5,308 nucleotides of DNA from an uncultured Lachnospiraceae bacterium (GCA_905233835.1 CAJOGB010000078.1:1-5308); one strand, 5' to 3'. Numbered from the stretch's first letter, positions 1 to 5,308 are shown. Notes: generated from the sequence alone by a model not told the origin. A program made the numbers and translations.

Positions 1-994
1 GATGAGAAAAATCACCGGCATATTCGGATGTAAGTTCGCATCCGCATCTTTGGTAGTAAAGCATTTTAATTAAAGCGGTTAGTGCTTCGTCATATACGGA
101 TTTTGAAATCACAAAGGAAGGAGATTTTACATCGCCGGCTTTTATATGATAGGTGCCTTCGTCTTTTACGGATGTAAAGTCAAATAGGGCTTCTTTTTCG
201 CCTGCGTCCGGATCGTCTGTTCCTTCTCCTATAGAGGCTTCCAGTACTGATTCACCGGTGGCTTCGTTAATGAGTTTTACCGTTTGATTTAATCCGTTTC
301 CGGTAACGGTGGCTGCTTTGTAAGCGGATGGAAGATAACCGATTTGGTTAACGGCGATTTCACTTTTTTCATCATCTCCCGCGGCTGCAACTTTGGCGGA
401 ATCATCTTCCAAAGATAAATAGAAGTTATCAAAATAAACATGGTGTTCTGCCATGGAGGCATCCATACCGTCTAATACACCCATGTTAAAACAAAAACGT
501 GGAGCAGGATCGGTGGTTTCTTTCATGGTAAAGGTATAGTCGAAGGAAGCATTTTTTGTGCCGATGGTAACCACTTCTTCGTAGTAGGCATGATAGTCAC
601 CGCCGTTTATTTGAAAACGCATTTGAGCCGGACGTTCCACGTCACTGTAGGCATCAAAGGTCAGACGATAGACACAGCCTTCGGAAAGTGTAAAACCATC
701 GTGGTAAAGCTGAACACCATAGTCAACGGAACCTAAACTTTTAATATCCACATCAAGAACTTGCTCATCGTTTACGGACAGGTCACAGGAACCGTCATGG
801 CAGTAGACATCCCAAAGGTTTTTTCCGTCGGAAAAGTCTCCGTTTTTTAAAAGATTTTCACTTCTGGTTTCATCGTTTTTGGCTACCTCGTTATAGGAAG
901 AGGTTTCTTTCTTTCCACATCCTGCCACGGAAGTGACAGAAAAGATAACAGCCAAAGAAAGTGCAAGCATACGCTTGTACGTGCGTTTTTTCAT
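1..994 (-). CDS. Glycoside hydrolase family 9 cellulase, lipoprotein with N-terminal CBM4_9 and CelD_N Ig-like domains (partial, C-terminus off window)
   Basis: Start ATG is at 994-992, preceded 8 bases upstream by a GGAGGG Shine-Dalgarno (1008-1003); an earlier ATG at 1002 is out of frame and stops at once. The frame stays open for 331 codons to the window edge. Visible in order: a lysine-rich signal peptide ending in the lipobox SVAGC, with lipidated Cys26; a short Ser/Asn/Glu linker; residues about 45-196, a jelly-roll carbohydrate-binding module of the CBM4_9 type (NLLKNGDFSDG near its start, HHVYFDNFYLSL at its end); residues about 213-310, the Ig-like domain that precedes GH9 catalytic domains (IAVNQIGYLPSAYKA at the start, SPSFVISKSVYDEAL near its end). 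The last residues, YYQRCGCEL then AGDFSH, are the start of the GH9 catalytic domain; its catalytic Asp and Glu residues lie outside. The family hydrolyses beta-1,4-glucan. Inferred role: a surface-anchored endoglucanase or related enzyme attacking plant cell wall. Domain names are assigned from memory of the motifs. Confidence 0.9.
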   Translation of the reverse strand, partial: MKKRTYKRMLALSLAVIFSVTSVAGCGKKETSSYNEVAKNDETRSENLLKNGDFSDGKNLWDVYCHDGSCDLSVNDEQVLDVDIKSLGSVDYGVQLYHDGFTLSEGCVYRLTFDAYSDVERPAQMRFQINGGDYHAYYEEVVTIGTKNASFDYTFTMKETTDPAPRFCFNMGVLDGMDASMAEHHVYFDNFYLSLEDDSAKVAAAGDDEKSEIAVNQIGYLPSAYKAATVTGNGLNQTVKLINEATGESVLEASIGEGTDDPDAGEKEALFDFTSVKDEGTYHIKAGDVKSPSFVISKSVYDEALTALIKMLYYQRCGCELTSEYAGDFSH

Positions 995-1020
995 GTTCTC
1001 ATCCCTCCAAGTTTAAGCAT

Positions 1021-1070
1021 AAAAAAGACGATCCATTTGTCCCGTATGGGAAGACAAATGAACCGTCCCC
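1021..1070 (-). terminator. Intrinsic terminator downstream of argG
   Basis: Read on the minus strand, bases 1067-1053 and 1041-1027 form an uninterrupted 15-bp stem with two G-U wobbles, an 11-base loop, and a run of six T (1026-1021) directly after it. On the plus strand the same two positions are A-C mismatches, so the structure favours minus-strand transcription. It lies 17 bases past the argG stop and ends argG transcripts before the cellulase gene. Confidence 0.85.
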
Positions 1071-1083
1071 TTTTCTTATCTTA

Positions 1084-2301
1084 TTATTTCTTATTTAATT
1101 CTGCAAGTTTCATTGCACGAACTTTTAAAGGAAGTCCGAAGAGAGTAATGAAACCTTCTGCATCATGATGATCGTATAAATCACCGGTGGTAAAACTTGC
1201 AAGTGATTCAGAGTAGAGTGAGTAGGGTGATGTAGTGCCGGCTTTAATGATATTTCCTTTGTAAAGCTTAAACTTTACTTCACCGGTTACATATTCCTGG
1301 GTAGAGGTTACAAATGCCTGAACCGCTTCACGAAGTGGGGTAAACCATTTGCCTTCGTATACGATCTGTGCCATTTTATTACCCATGTCCTTTTTTGCTT
1401 CCATGGTGGCACGATCTAACACCAATTCCTCTAATTGCTGATGAGCCTCCATAAGGATTGTTCCGCCCGGAGTTTCATATACGCCACGGCTCTTCATACC
1501 AACCACACGGTTTTCTACGATATCAACGATTCCGATGCCGTGCTTTCCGCCTAAGCGGTTTAATTCACGGATGATATCGGAAACCTTCATCTTTTTACCG
1601 TTGACGGAAGTAGGAATTCCTTTTTCAAAGGTCATGGTCACATATTCGCCCTCGTCCGGAGCTTTTTCCGGAGATACACCTAAGACAAGCAAGTGATCGA
1701 AGTTTGGCTCGTTGGCAGGATCTTCCAATTCCAAACCTTCGTGAGAGATATGCCAAAGGTTTCTGTCACGGCTGTAGGATTGGTCTGCGGAAAACGGAAG
1801 ATTAATTCCGTGTGCCTTGCAGTATTCGATTTCTGACTCACGGGAATCCATGTTCCATTTGTCATCACGCCAAGCTGCGATAATCTTTAAGTCCGGTGCC
1901 AAAGCTTTGATTCCAAGTTCGAAACGAATCTGGTCGTTTCCTTTTCCGGTGGCACCGTGGCAGATAGCAGAAGCCCCTTCTTTACGAGCAACTTCAACTA
2001 ACTTCTTTGCAATGCCGGGACGAGCCATAGAGGTTCCCAATAAATATTTATTCTCATAAACAGCACCGGCCTGAACACAAGGCATGATATATTCGTCGCA
2101 GAATTCATCTACGATATCTTCAATATATAATTTTGAAGCACCGGATAATTTGGCTCTTTCTTCCAAACCGTCCAATTCTTCTCCCTGTCCGCAGTCGATG
2201 CAGCAGCAGATAACTTCATAATCATAGTTTTCCTTTAACCATGGAATAATGGCGGTAGTATCCAATCCACCGGAGTATGCGAGTATTACTTTTTCCTTCA
2301 T
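1084..2301 (-). CDS. argG: Argininosuccinate synthase
   Basis: A 405-residue protein, the usual length for bacterial ArgG. It catalyses ATP-dependent condensation of citrulline with aspartate to argininosuccinate, the penultimate step of arginine synthesis, in the cytoplasm. Visible motifs: the N-type ATP pyrophosphatase loop AYSGGLDTT at residues 8-16; YENKYLLGTSMARP at 82-95; GATGKGNDQIRFELG at 116-130, an ATP/aspartate/citrulline-binding segment; DRNLWHISHEG at 179-189; and YETPGGTIL in the C-terminal synthetase domain. The start at 2301 has an AAAGGA Shine-Dalgarno ending 7 bases upstream. Two consecutive in-frame TAA codons end the gene (1086-1084 and 1083-1081). It is divergent from argC across 227 bases containing a promoter and ARG-box-like sites, so repression by ArgR with arginine is likely. 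No missing residue or frameshift was seen. Confidence 0.97.
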   Translation of the reverse strand: MKEKVILAYSGGLDTTAIIPWLKENYDYEVICCCIDCGQGEELDGLEERAKLSGASKLYIEDIVDEFCDEYIMPCVQAGAVYENKYLLGTSMARPGIAKKLVEVARKEGASAICHGATGKGNDQIRFELGIKALAPDLKIIAAWRDDKWNMDSRESEIEYCKAHGINLPFSADQSYSRDRNLWHISHEGLELEDPANEPNFDHLLVLGVSPEKAPDEGEYVTMTFEKGIPTSVNGKKMKVSDIIRELNRLGGKHGIGIVDIVENRVVGMKSRGVYETPGGTILMEAHQQLEELVLDRATMEAKKDMGNKMAQIVYEGKWFTPLREAVQAFVTSTQEYVTGEVKFKLYKGNIIKAGTTSPYSLYSESLASFTTGDLYDHHDAEGFITLFGLPLKVRAMKLAELNKK

Positions 2302-2355
2302 GAGATCTTCCTTTCTTTCCTATTTAAAAAATGTGAGTAAAATCTTTCTGTGGCT

Positions 2356-2384
2356 ATGATACAACAGATGTATATTTATAGCAA
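2356..2384 (-). promoter_or_regulatory. Predicted sigma-A promoter of argG
   Basis: On the minus strand, TTGCTA (2384-2379, 4 of 6 to the -35 consensus) is followed after 17 bases by TATCAT (2361-2356, 5 of 6 to the -10). Transcription would start near 2349, giving a leader of about 48 bases. An ARG-box-like sequence lies across the -35 and spacer. Predicted from sequence only. Confidence 0.6.
2369..2383. promoter_or_regulatory. ARG-box-like operator in the argG promoter (weak)
   Basis: TGTATATTTATAGCA has one good half-site (TGTAT) separated by A/T bases from a poor second half. It overlaps the argG -35 and spacer, where an ArgR hexamer would block polymerase. The match is imperfect, so this is the weakest of the operator candidates here. 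Confidence 0.35.
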
Positions 2385-2399
2385 GAATAAATTTAAAAC

Positions 2400-2427
2400 T
2401 TGAGATTTTTGTATAAATATGTATAAT
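2400..2427 (+). promoter_or_regulatory. Predicted sigma-A promoter of argC
   Basis: TTGAGA (2400-2405, 5 of 6 to the -35 consensus) is followed after 16 bases by a perfect TATAAT (2422-2427). Transcription would start near 2434, leaving a leader of about 95 bases before the argC ATG at 2529. The -10 lies inside an ARG-box-like palindrome, which fits direct repression. Confidence 0.7.
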
Positions 2428-2433
2428 TATGCA
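2410..2433. promoter_or_regulatory. Overlapping ARG-box-like operators on the argC -10
   Basis: TGTATAATTATGCA (2420-2433) is a near-perfect palindrome fitting the ARG-box shape TGnAT-WWWW-ATnCA, with one asymmetric pair. A second, weaker match TGTATAAATATGTA (2410-2423) overlaps it by four bases, with its centre 10 bases upstream. Together they cover the argC spacer and -10. ArgR/AhrC binding is inferred from the consensus; low complexity of the AT-rich DNA could inflate the match. Confidence 0.55.
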
Positions 2434-2445
2434 TAATATAGCGTA

Positions 2446-2459
2446 TGAATATTCATTCA
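2446..2459. promoter_or_regulatory. ARG-box operator just downstream of the argC start point
   Basis: TGAATATTCATTCA has two perfect consensus half-sites (TGAAT and ATTCA) at the standard four-base spacing; the central ATTC departs from all-A/T by one base. It also contains a perfect 12-bp palindrome ATGAATATTCAT (2445-2456). Its centre is 26 bases from that of the promoter-overlapping box, so two boxes could be bound cooperatively by one ArgR hexamer. Confidence 0.6.
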
Positions 2460-2512
2460 CATTTTACAAGGTAAATGAAGTATAATTTTTTAGTGTGGAA
2501 ACACATAAGGAA

Positions 2513-2518
2513 AAGGAG
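2513..2518 (+). promoter_or_regulatory. Ribosome binding site that fixes the argC start
   Basis: AAGGAG ends 10 bases before the ATG at 2529. The longer in-frame start at 2475 has only a weak AAGG three bases away and would add 18 residues that do not resemble ArgC, so 2529 is preferred. Confidence 0.85.
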
Positions 2519-2528
2519 ATTACAAAAC

Positions 2529-3689
2529 ATGATAAAGGTTGGAATTATCGGTGCTACGGGCTATGCGGGAGCAGAGCTGGTACGCATCTTACTTTCACAT
2601 AAAGATGCCAAAATTGTTTGGTACGGTTCTAAGTCCTATGTCGGACAGCGTTTCAAAGATGTATATCAGAATATGTTTGATTTGGTGGAAGATGAGTGTT
2701 TGGATGACAATATCGAAGCCATGGCAGAACAGGTGGATGTAATTTTTACCGCCACCCCGCAGGGCTATTTATCAACGATTCTTACCTCTGAGATTTTATC
2801 AAAGGTAAAAGTCATCGATTTATCCGCAGACTATCGAATTAAAGATGTGAATGTCTACGAGAAATGGTACGGAATTAAACACGGCAGTCCCGATTTGATT
2901 AAGGATTCCGTTTACGGACTTTGCGAAGTGAATCGAAAAGATATTAAAAACACCAGACTTCTTGCAAATCCGGGATGCTTTACCACATGCTCCATTTTGA
3001 CTGCCTATCCTTTAATAAAGGAAGGGTATATTGACGGAAATACTTTAATCGTGGATGCAAAAAGCGGAACAAGCGGTGCAGGCCGTGGGGCAAAGATGCA
3101 GAATCTTTTTTGCGAAGTAAACGAGAGCATTAAAGCCTACGGTGTAGCGACTCATCGTCATACGCCGGAAATCGAGGAGCAGTTATCCTATGCGGCGGGA
3201 GAAGAGATTACCATTTCCTTTACACCACATTTGGTTCCTATGAATCGAGGAATTTTAGCAACGGAATATGCTTCCTTAAATAAGGTTGTTTATCCCGACG
3301 GACATGAAGATTATCCGACAGCGGATATGATTACGGCTGTATATAAAAAGTATTACGATAATGAGAAATTCATTCGCTTTTTAGGTGAAGGAAAAACACC
3401 GGAGACAAAATGGGTGGAAGGATCTAATTACATGGATATCGGTTTTGTCTTAGATGAACGGACGCACCGAGTTGTTATGATGGGGGTCATTGACAACTTA
3501 GTAAAAGGTGCGGCCGGTCAGGCGGTGCAAAACATGAACTTGATGTTTGACTTGGATGTGTATGGATTACCAGGAGAAGGCAGAGGTGCAGTAATCATAG
3601 GAATGGATATCATAGGAATGGGTAAGCTGACGATTGAACCTTCAAAAGGCAAGCACCACAAAGGAGAACTTATCTTCCCAACGCCATAG
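2529..3689 (+). CDS. argC: N-acetyl-gamma-glutamyl-phosphate reductase with an abnormal, foreign C-terminal tail
   Basis: ArgC reduces N-acetylglutamyl phosphate to the semialdehyde with NADPH, the third step of arginine synthesis, in the cytoplasm. From the start at 2529 the protein opens MIKVGIIGATGYAGAELV, a Rossmann nucleotide-binding loop. The catalytic Cys is residue 150 in NPGCFTT, DAKSGTSGAGRGAK follows, and the active-site His lies in HRHTPEIE (209-216). Residues up to NLVKGAAGQAVQNMNLMF (about 340) are canonical. A normal ArgC would end roughly 15 residues later, in a short segment finishing with a Pro-rich end. Here the frame instead runs into about 45 unrelated residues, giving 386 in total against a usual 345-355. 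The substitution coincides with a change of apparent source organism, and argJ does not follow. The enzyme core is certain; the 3' end is probably an assembly or recombination artefact. Confidence 0.9.
   Translation: MIKVGIIGATGYAGAELVRILLSHKDAKIVWYGSKSYVGQRFKDVYQNMFDLVEDECLDDNIEAMAEQVDVIFTATPQGYLSTILTSEILSKVKVIDLSADYRIKDVNVYEKWYGIKHGSPDLIKDSVYGLCEVNRKDIKNTRLLANPGCFTTCSILTAYPLIKEGYIDGNTLIVDAKSGTSGAGRGAKMQNLFCEVNESIKAYGVATHRHTPEIEEQLSYAAGEEITISFTPHLVPMNRGILATEYASLNKVVYPDGHEDYPTADMITAVYKKYYDNEKFIRFLGEGKTPETKWVEGSNYMDIGFVLDERTHRVVMMGVIDNLVKGAAGQAVQNMNLMFDLDVYGLPGEGRGAVIIGMDIIGMGKLTIEPSKGKHHKGELIFPTP
3546..3560. other. Junction between Clostridia-like and Bacteroidales-like sequence
   Basis: The coding frame passes from the ArgC C-terminus (MNLMF ending at 3548) into a sequence without ArgC character (DVYGLPGEG from 3555). 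The exact base cannot be fixed because FDLD could belong to either side. Upstream genes have strong Shine-Dalgarno sequences; the next intact gene (3728) has none and belongs to a Bacteroidales-typical family. No insertion-sequence end, tRNA or attachment site is visible at the joint. Confidence 0.7.
3555..3689 (+). pseudogene. 3' fragment of a probable retropepsin-like aspartic protease gene
   Basis: The last ~45 codons of the argC reading frame encode GRGAVIIGMDIIGMGKLTI and then GELIFPTP before TAG. The pattern hydrophobic-Ile-Gly-Met-Asp-Ile-Ile, a spacer Gly, a short beta strand and a terminal strand matches the C-terminal half of bacterial clan AA (retroviral-type) aspartic proteases. 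In these the IG-x-D motif is followed by a strand and a short end. The catalytic DTGA motif would lie upstream and is not present, so this is only the tail of a gene whose 5' part is missing. It lies 38 bases ahead of the C10 peptidase gene on the same strand, and they may be neighbours in the source genome. The family call rests on one short motif. Confidence 0.4.
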
Positions 3690-3727
3690 ATATACCCAGA
3701 AGTATATTAGTTCAACACCACTCGATT

Positions 3728-5308
3728 ATGAAAAAGATTTTATCCTTAATATTATTGACCTTGCTGCCATTAGTGGCAAGTGCCGAGTCTATTGATGAGG
3801 ATGAGGCTCGGTATGCTGTTGCTGAGTTTTTCAGCTCATCGCCACAACAGAGTACAAGGCTTCGTGCCCAAGGGCAACAGCTGAAACTACGCTCCAATGG
3901 GCATGACAGGGGTTATTACATTTTTGACAGACCTGAAGGTGGTGTTGTCTTTGTTGCTGACGATGATGCTATTGGACGCACTGTGTTGGGCTATACCAAT
4001 CAAGGTTGTTATGACGCAGAGAATCTTCCTGTTGGTCTGCAAGACTGGCTTGATCAAGTGGAAGTACTCATGAATGCGGTTCATAAGAGAAAGATAAACA
4101 AACGCAATATCCGGCATAAAGCTGGGACGGTTGTTATGGATCCACTTATACAAACGAAGTGGAACCAAAATACGCCATATAACAATCTATGCCCTATATA
4201 TAATGGACAGAGATGCCTTACTGGCTGTGTGGCAACTGCTATGGCTCAAGTGATGAAGTATTGGAAATGGCCAAAGCATGGATATCTTTCTGTTTCATAC
4301 TATGACGAGGAGGGTTGTGGCCAAACATTGAGTCATAATCTCTCTTCTGATTATTATGATTGGGACAATATGCTTAATAGCTATTCAAGTGGTTATACAT
4401 CTGTACAGGCTACTGCAGTAGCCACTCTGATGCGTGACTGCGGCTACGCGGTGCATATGCACTACACGCCCCGTGAGAGCGCAGCGGGTGTGACGGCCGC
4501 CACGATGCAGCGCTTTTTCCACTACGGCCCCCTGGCCATGGACCGCTATTCGGGCAACTATTCCACGGACCAGTGGCACGACTACCTTCATGAGGATTTG
4601 GACGCAGGGCGCCCTGTGCTCTATAGCGGCCAAAGCACCAAGAGTGGCGAGGGTGGTCATGAGTTTGTCATCACCGGCTACGATGGTGACAACCTCTACT
4701 ATGTCAACTGGGGTTGGGGCGGCAGCCAAAACGGCTGGTTCACGCTCACCAATCTCCTGAACTACAACCGTGACCAGTGCATGATAAATCATCTGGAGCC
4801 AGACTACACCGAGCCGGAGCCCTTCAGCTATTCCGTCAACGAAGAAGGCGTTCTGACCATCCGCGGCAAAGGCATGATGCCCGAGAACTATACCCTGATA
4901 ACTGCTCCTTGGCGAGACCATTGCTCGGAGATTAAGAAGATTGTCATTGGTGAGGGTATCACGACGATTGTAGATAGCTTCGGGTTTGCCTATGAAAATG
5001 GTCAGTTCTATACCTTCTCCAACCTTGAGGAGGTCGTGCTGCCAGAAGGGTTACTTTACATTGGTAATGATGCCTTTAATAATGCTCCTCTTACTACCGT
5101 GCAGTTGCCATCCACAGTAGCCCTCATGAATTATGCATTCTTCGGGTGCTACTGTATTACCTCGATGCATCTGCCCAAAAGTTTAACAGAATACTGTGAT
5201 TATCTGCCGGCGTGGATTCAACTAGCAAGTGCAAAATTACAACATCTTTTCGTAAAAGCATTGTTTCGGCGTTTCAAAATTCAATTTTTCTCTAGGTCTG
5301 GTGTTAAT
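3728..5308 (+). CDS. Secreted C10 (streptopain-type) cysteine peptidase with BspA-like leucine-rich repeats, interrupted at 3' end by an IS
   Basis: Residues 1-19 are a Sec signal peptide (MKKILSLILLTLLPLVASA, predicted cleavage before Glu20). Residues about 20-130 match the inhibitory C10 propeptide, with GYYIF, VVFVADDDAIGRTVLGY and LQDWLDQV. The mature peptidase starts near residue 137. The nucleophile is Cys167 in TGCVATAMAQVMKYW. The catalytic His is His311 in GGHEFVITGYD, where the family more often has HAF. Asn327 and Trp328 lie in VNWGWGG. The Cys-His spacing of 144 is close to that of streptopain. From about residue 364 comes FSYSVNEEGVLTIRGKG and then LRR_5 repeats (IKKIVIGEGITTI, LEEVVLPEGLLYIGNDAF, TTVQLPST). 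True coding ends near 5220, after WIQ; the remaining ~29 codons read IS sequence. There is no Shine-Dalgarno, as is usual in Bacteroidota. Likely role: extracellular or surface proteolysis. The frame is open to the window edge. Confidence 0.88.
   Translation, partial: MKKILSLILLTLLPLVASAESIDEDEARYAVAEFFSSSPQQSTRLRAQGQQLKLRSNGHDRGYYIFDRPEGGVVFVADDDAIGRTVLGYTNQGCYDAENLPVGLQDWLDQVEVLMNAVHKRKINKRNIRHKAGTVVMDPLIQTKWNQNTPYNNLCPIYNGQRCLTGCVATAMAQVMKYWKWPKHGYLSVSYYDEEGCGQTLSHNLSSDYYDWDNMLNSYSSGYTSVQATAVATLMRDCGYAVHMHYTPRESAAGVTAATMQRFFHYGPLAMDRYSGNYSTDQWHDYLHEDLDAGRPVLYSGQSTKSGEGGHEFVITGYDGDNLYYVNWGWGGSQNGWFTLTNLLNYNRDQCMINHLEPDYTEPEPFSYSVNEEGVLTIRGKGMMPENYTLITAPWRDHCSEIKKIVIGEGITTIVDSFGFAYENGQFYTFSNLEEVVLPEGLLYIGNDAFNNAPLTTVQLPSTVALMNYAFFGCYCITSMHLPKSLTEYCDYLPAWIQLASAKLQHLFVKALFRRFKIQFFSRSGVN
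4430..4925. other. GC-rich block inside the C10 peptidase gene
   Basis: By hand counts of 60-base lines, 4141-4200 is 35% G+C, 4261-4320 is 43%, 4321-4380 is 32% and 4381-4440 is 47%. Then 4441-4500 is 70%, 4501-4560 is 60%, 4861-4920 is 57%, and 4921-4980 drops to 42%. Codon third positions shift to C/G within the block while the reading frame and the peptidase fold continue unbroken. This fits a recombined segment from a GC-richer homologue, or a strain-level mis-assembly. Confidence 0.65.
5219..5308 (-). mobile_element. End of an IS30-family insertion sequence (partial)
   Basis: The LRR coding sequence stops making sense after WIQ (5221), and the opposite strand begins a transposase C-terminus 15 bases further on. 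The non-coding edge between, on the minus strand TTTTGCACTTGCTAGTTG, would be the terminal inverted repeat. The precise boundary could be anywhere from about 5213 to 5223. The other end and the target-site duplication are outside the window. Confidence 0.6.
5237..5308 (-). CDS. IS30-family transposase, C-terminal end (partial)
   Basis: The minus strand from the window edge reads NTRPREKLNFETPKQ and then CFYEKML before TAA at 5239-5237, 23 residues in all. The pattern N-x-RPR-x-x-LN-x-x-TP-x-x-x-F is the conserved C-terminal signature of IS30-type DDE transposases, lying just after the catalytic Glu region, which is outside the window. The rest of the gene, including the helix-turn-helix domains and the DDE residues, lies beyond the right edge. 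The stop codon is within 20 bases of the inferred element end, as is common for compact insertion sequences. The transposase would cut and rejoin the element's inverted repeats. The motif is short but specific, and it is read in one clean frame. Confidence 0.72.
   Translation of the reverse strand: MNTRPREKLNFETPKQCFYEKML

Noticed and set aside
1680..2059. Short open frames overlapping argG (1680-1868 minus, 1817-2059 plus)
   Set aside because: Both are shadows in other frames of the strongly conserved argG coding sequence.
2475..2528. Longer N-terminus for ArgC from the ATG at 2475
   Set aside because: It has a poorly spaced ribosome site, and the 18 extra residues are basic and unlike ArgC. 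The ATG at 2529 has AAGGAG and the standard MIKVGIIGATGYAG start.
2539..2742. A 67-codon plus-strand frame inside argC
   Set aside because: It is an out-of-frame shadow over the ArgC Rossmann domain, without its own ribosome site.
2529..3689. A genuine two-domain ArgC-protease fusion as a new system
   Set aside because: The tail is only a fragment of a protease domain without its catalytic Asp motif, and it replaces ArgC's own C-terminus. A broken joint is far more likely than a designed fusion.
3712..4168. Two minus-strand open frames (3712-3897 and 3887-4168)
   Set aside because: They lie opposite the signal peptide and propeptide of the C10 peptidase, have no protein-like motifs and no plausible ribosome sites.
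4385..4921. A 178-codon open frame on the minus strand
   Set aside because: It is antisense to the C10 catalytic domain and coincides with the GC-rich block, where C/G third positions suppress stops on the opposite strand. It has no recognisable domain, and the plus frame has clear catalytic motifs.
1..5308. CRISPR arrays, tRNA or rRNA genes, riboswitches or T-box leaders
   Set aside because: I found no regularly spaced direct repeats, no cloverleaf with conserved tRNA arms, and no specifier/T-box motif in the 48- and 95-base leaders of argG and argC.

Overview
The window reads as two unrelated bacterial backgrounds joined end to end, with an insertion-sequence edge at the right margin. Bases 1 to about 3550 look like a gut or rumen Clostridia, probably Lachnospiraceae. 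Genes there have strong Shine-Dalgarno sequences, sigma-A-type promoters and moderately AT-rich codons. Bases from about 3555 to 5220 look like a Bacteroidales (Prevotella-like) fragment: the protease gene has no Shine-Dalgarno and encodes a C10 cysteine peptidase followed by BspA-type leucine-rich repeats. The last ~90 bases are the end of an IS30-family insertion sequence.

Left part. On the minus strand lies the 5' part of a glycoside hydrolase family 9 cellulase lipoprotein (1-994, running off the left edge). Upstream of it are an intrinsic terminator (1021-1070) and argG (1084-2301, minus). A 227-base divergent regulatory region separates argG from argC (start 2529, plus). It holds a promoter for each gene and several ARG-box-like sites overlapping them. 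ArgG (citrulline to argininosuccinate) and ArgC (N-acetylglutamyl phosphate to the semialdehyde) belong to the same arginine pathway, so shared ArgR repression of the divergent pair is expected.

Junction. ArgC is canonical up to about residue 340 and then changes, in frame, into a 45-residue tail that does not look like ArgC. The tail resembles the C-terminal end of a retropepsin-like aspartic protease. The argJ/argB genes that often follow argC are absent. The simplest reading is a chimeric (mis-joined) metagenomic contig; a real recombination event is the less likely alternative.

Right part. A secreted streptopain-type C10 peptidase starts at 3728. Its gene is itself mosaic: a block at about 4430-4925 is near 60% G+C, while the flanks are about 32-47%. 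The catalytic Cys lies in the AT-rich part and the catalytic His in the GC-rich part. Its LRR region is interrupted at about 5220 by the IS30 sequence, whose transposase C-terminus is on the minus strand.

I see no convincing new defence or mobile system. The most notable signals are the junction, the compositional mosaic and the IS insertion. Apart from these, the regulatory architecture between argG and argC is the best-supported biology.
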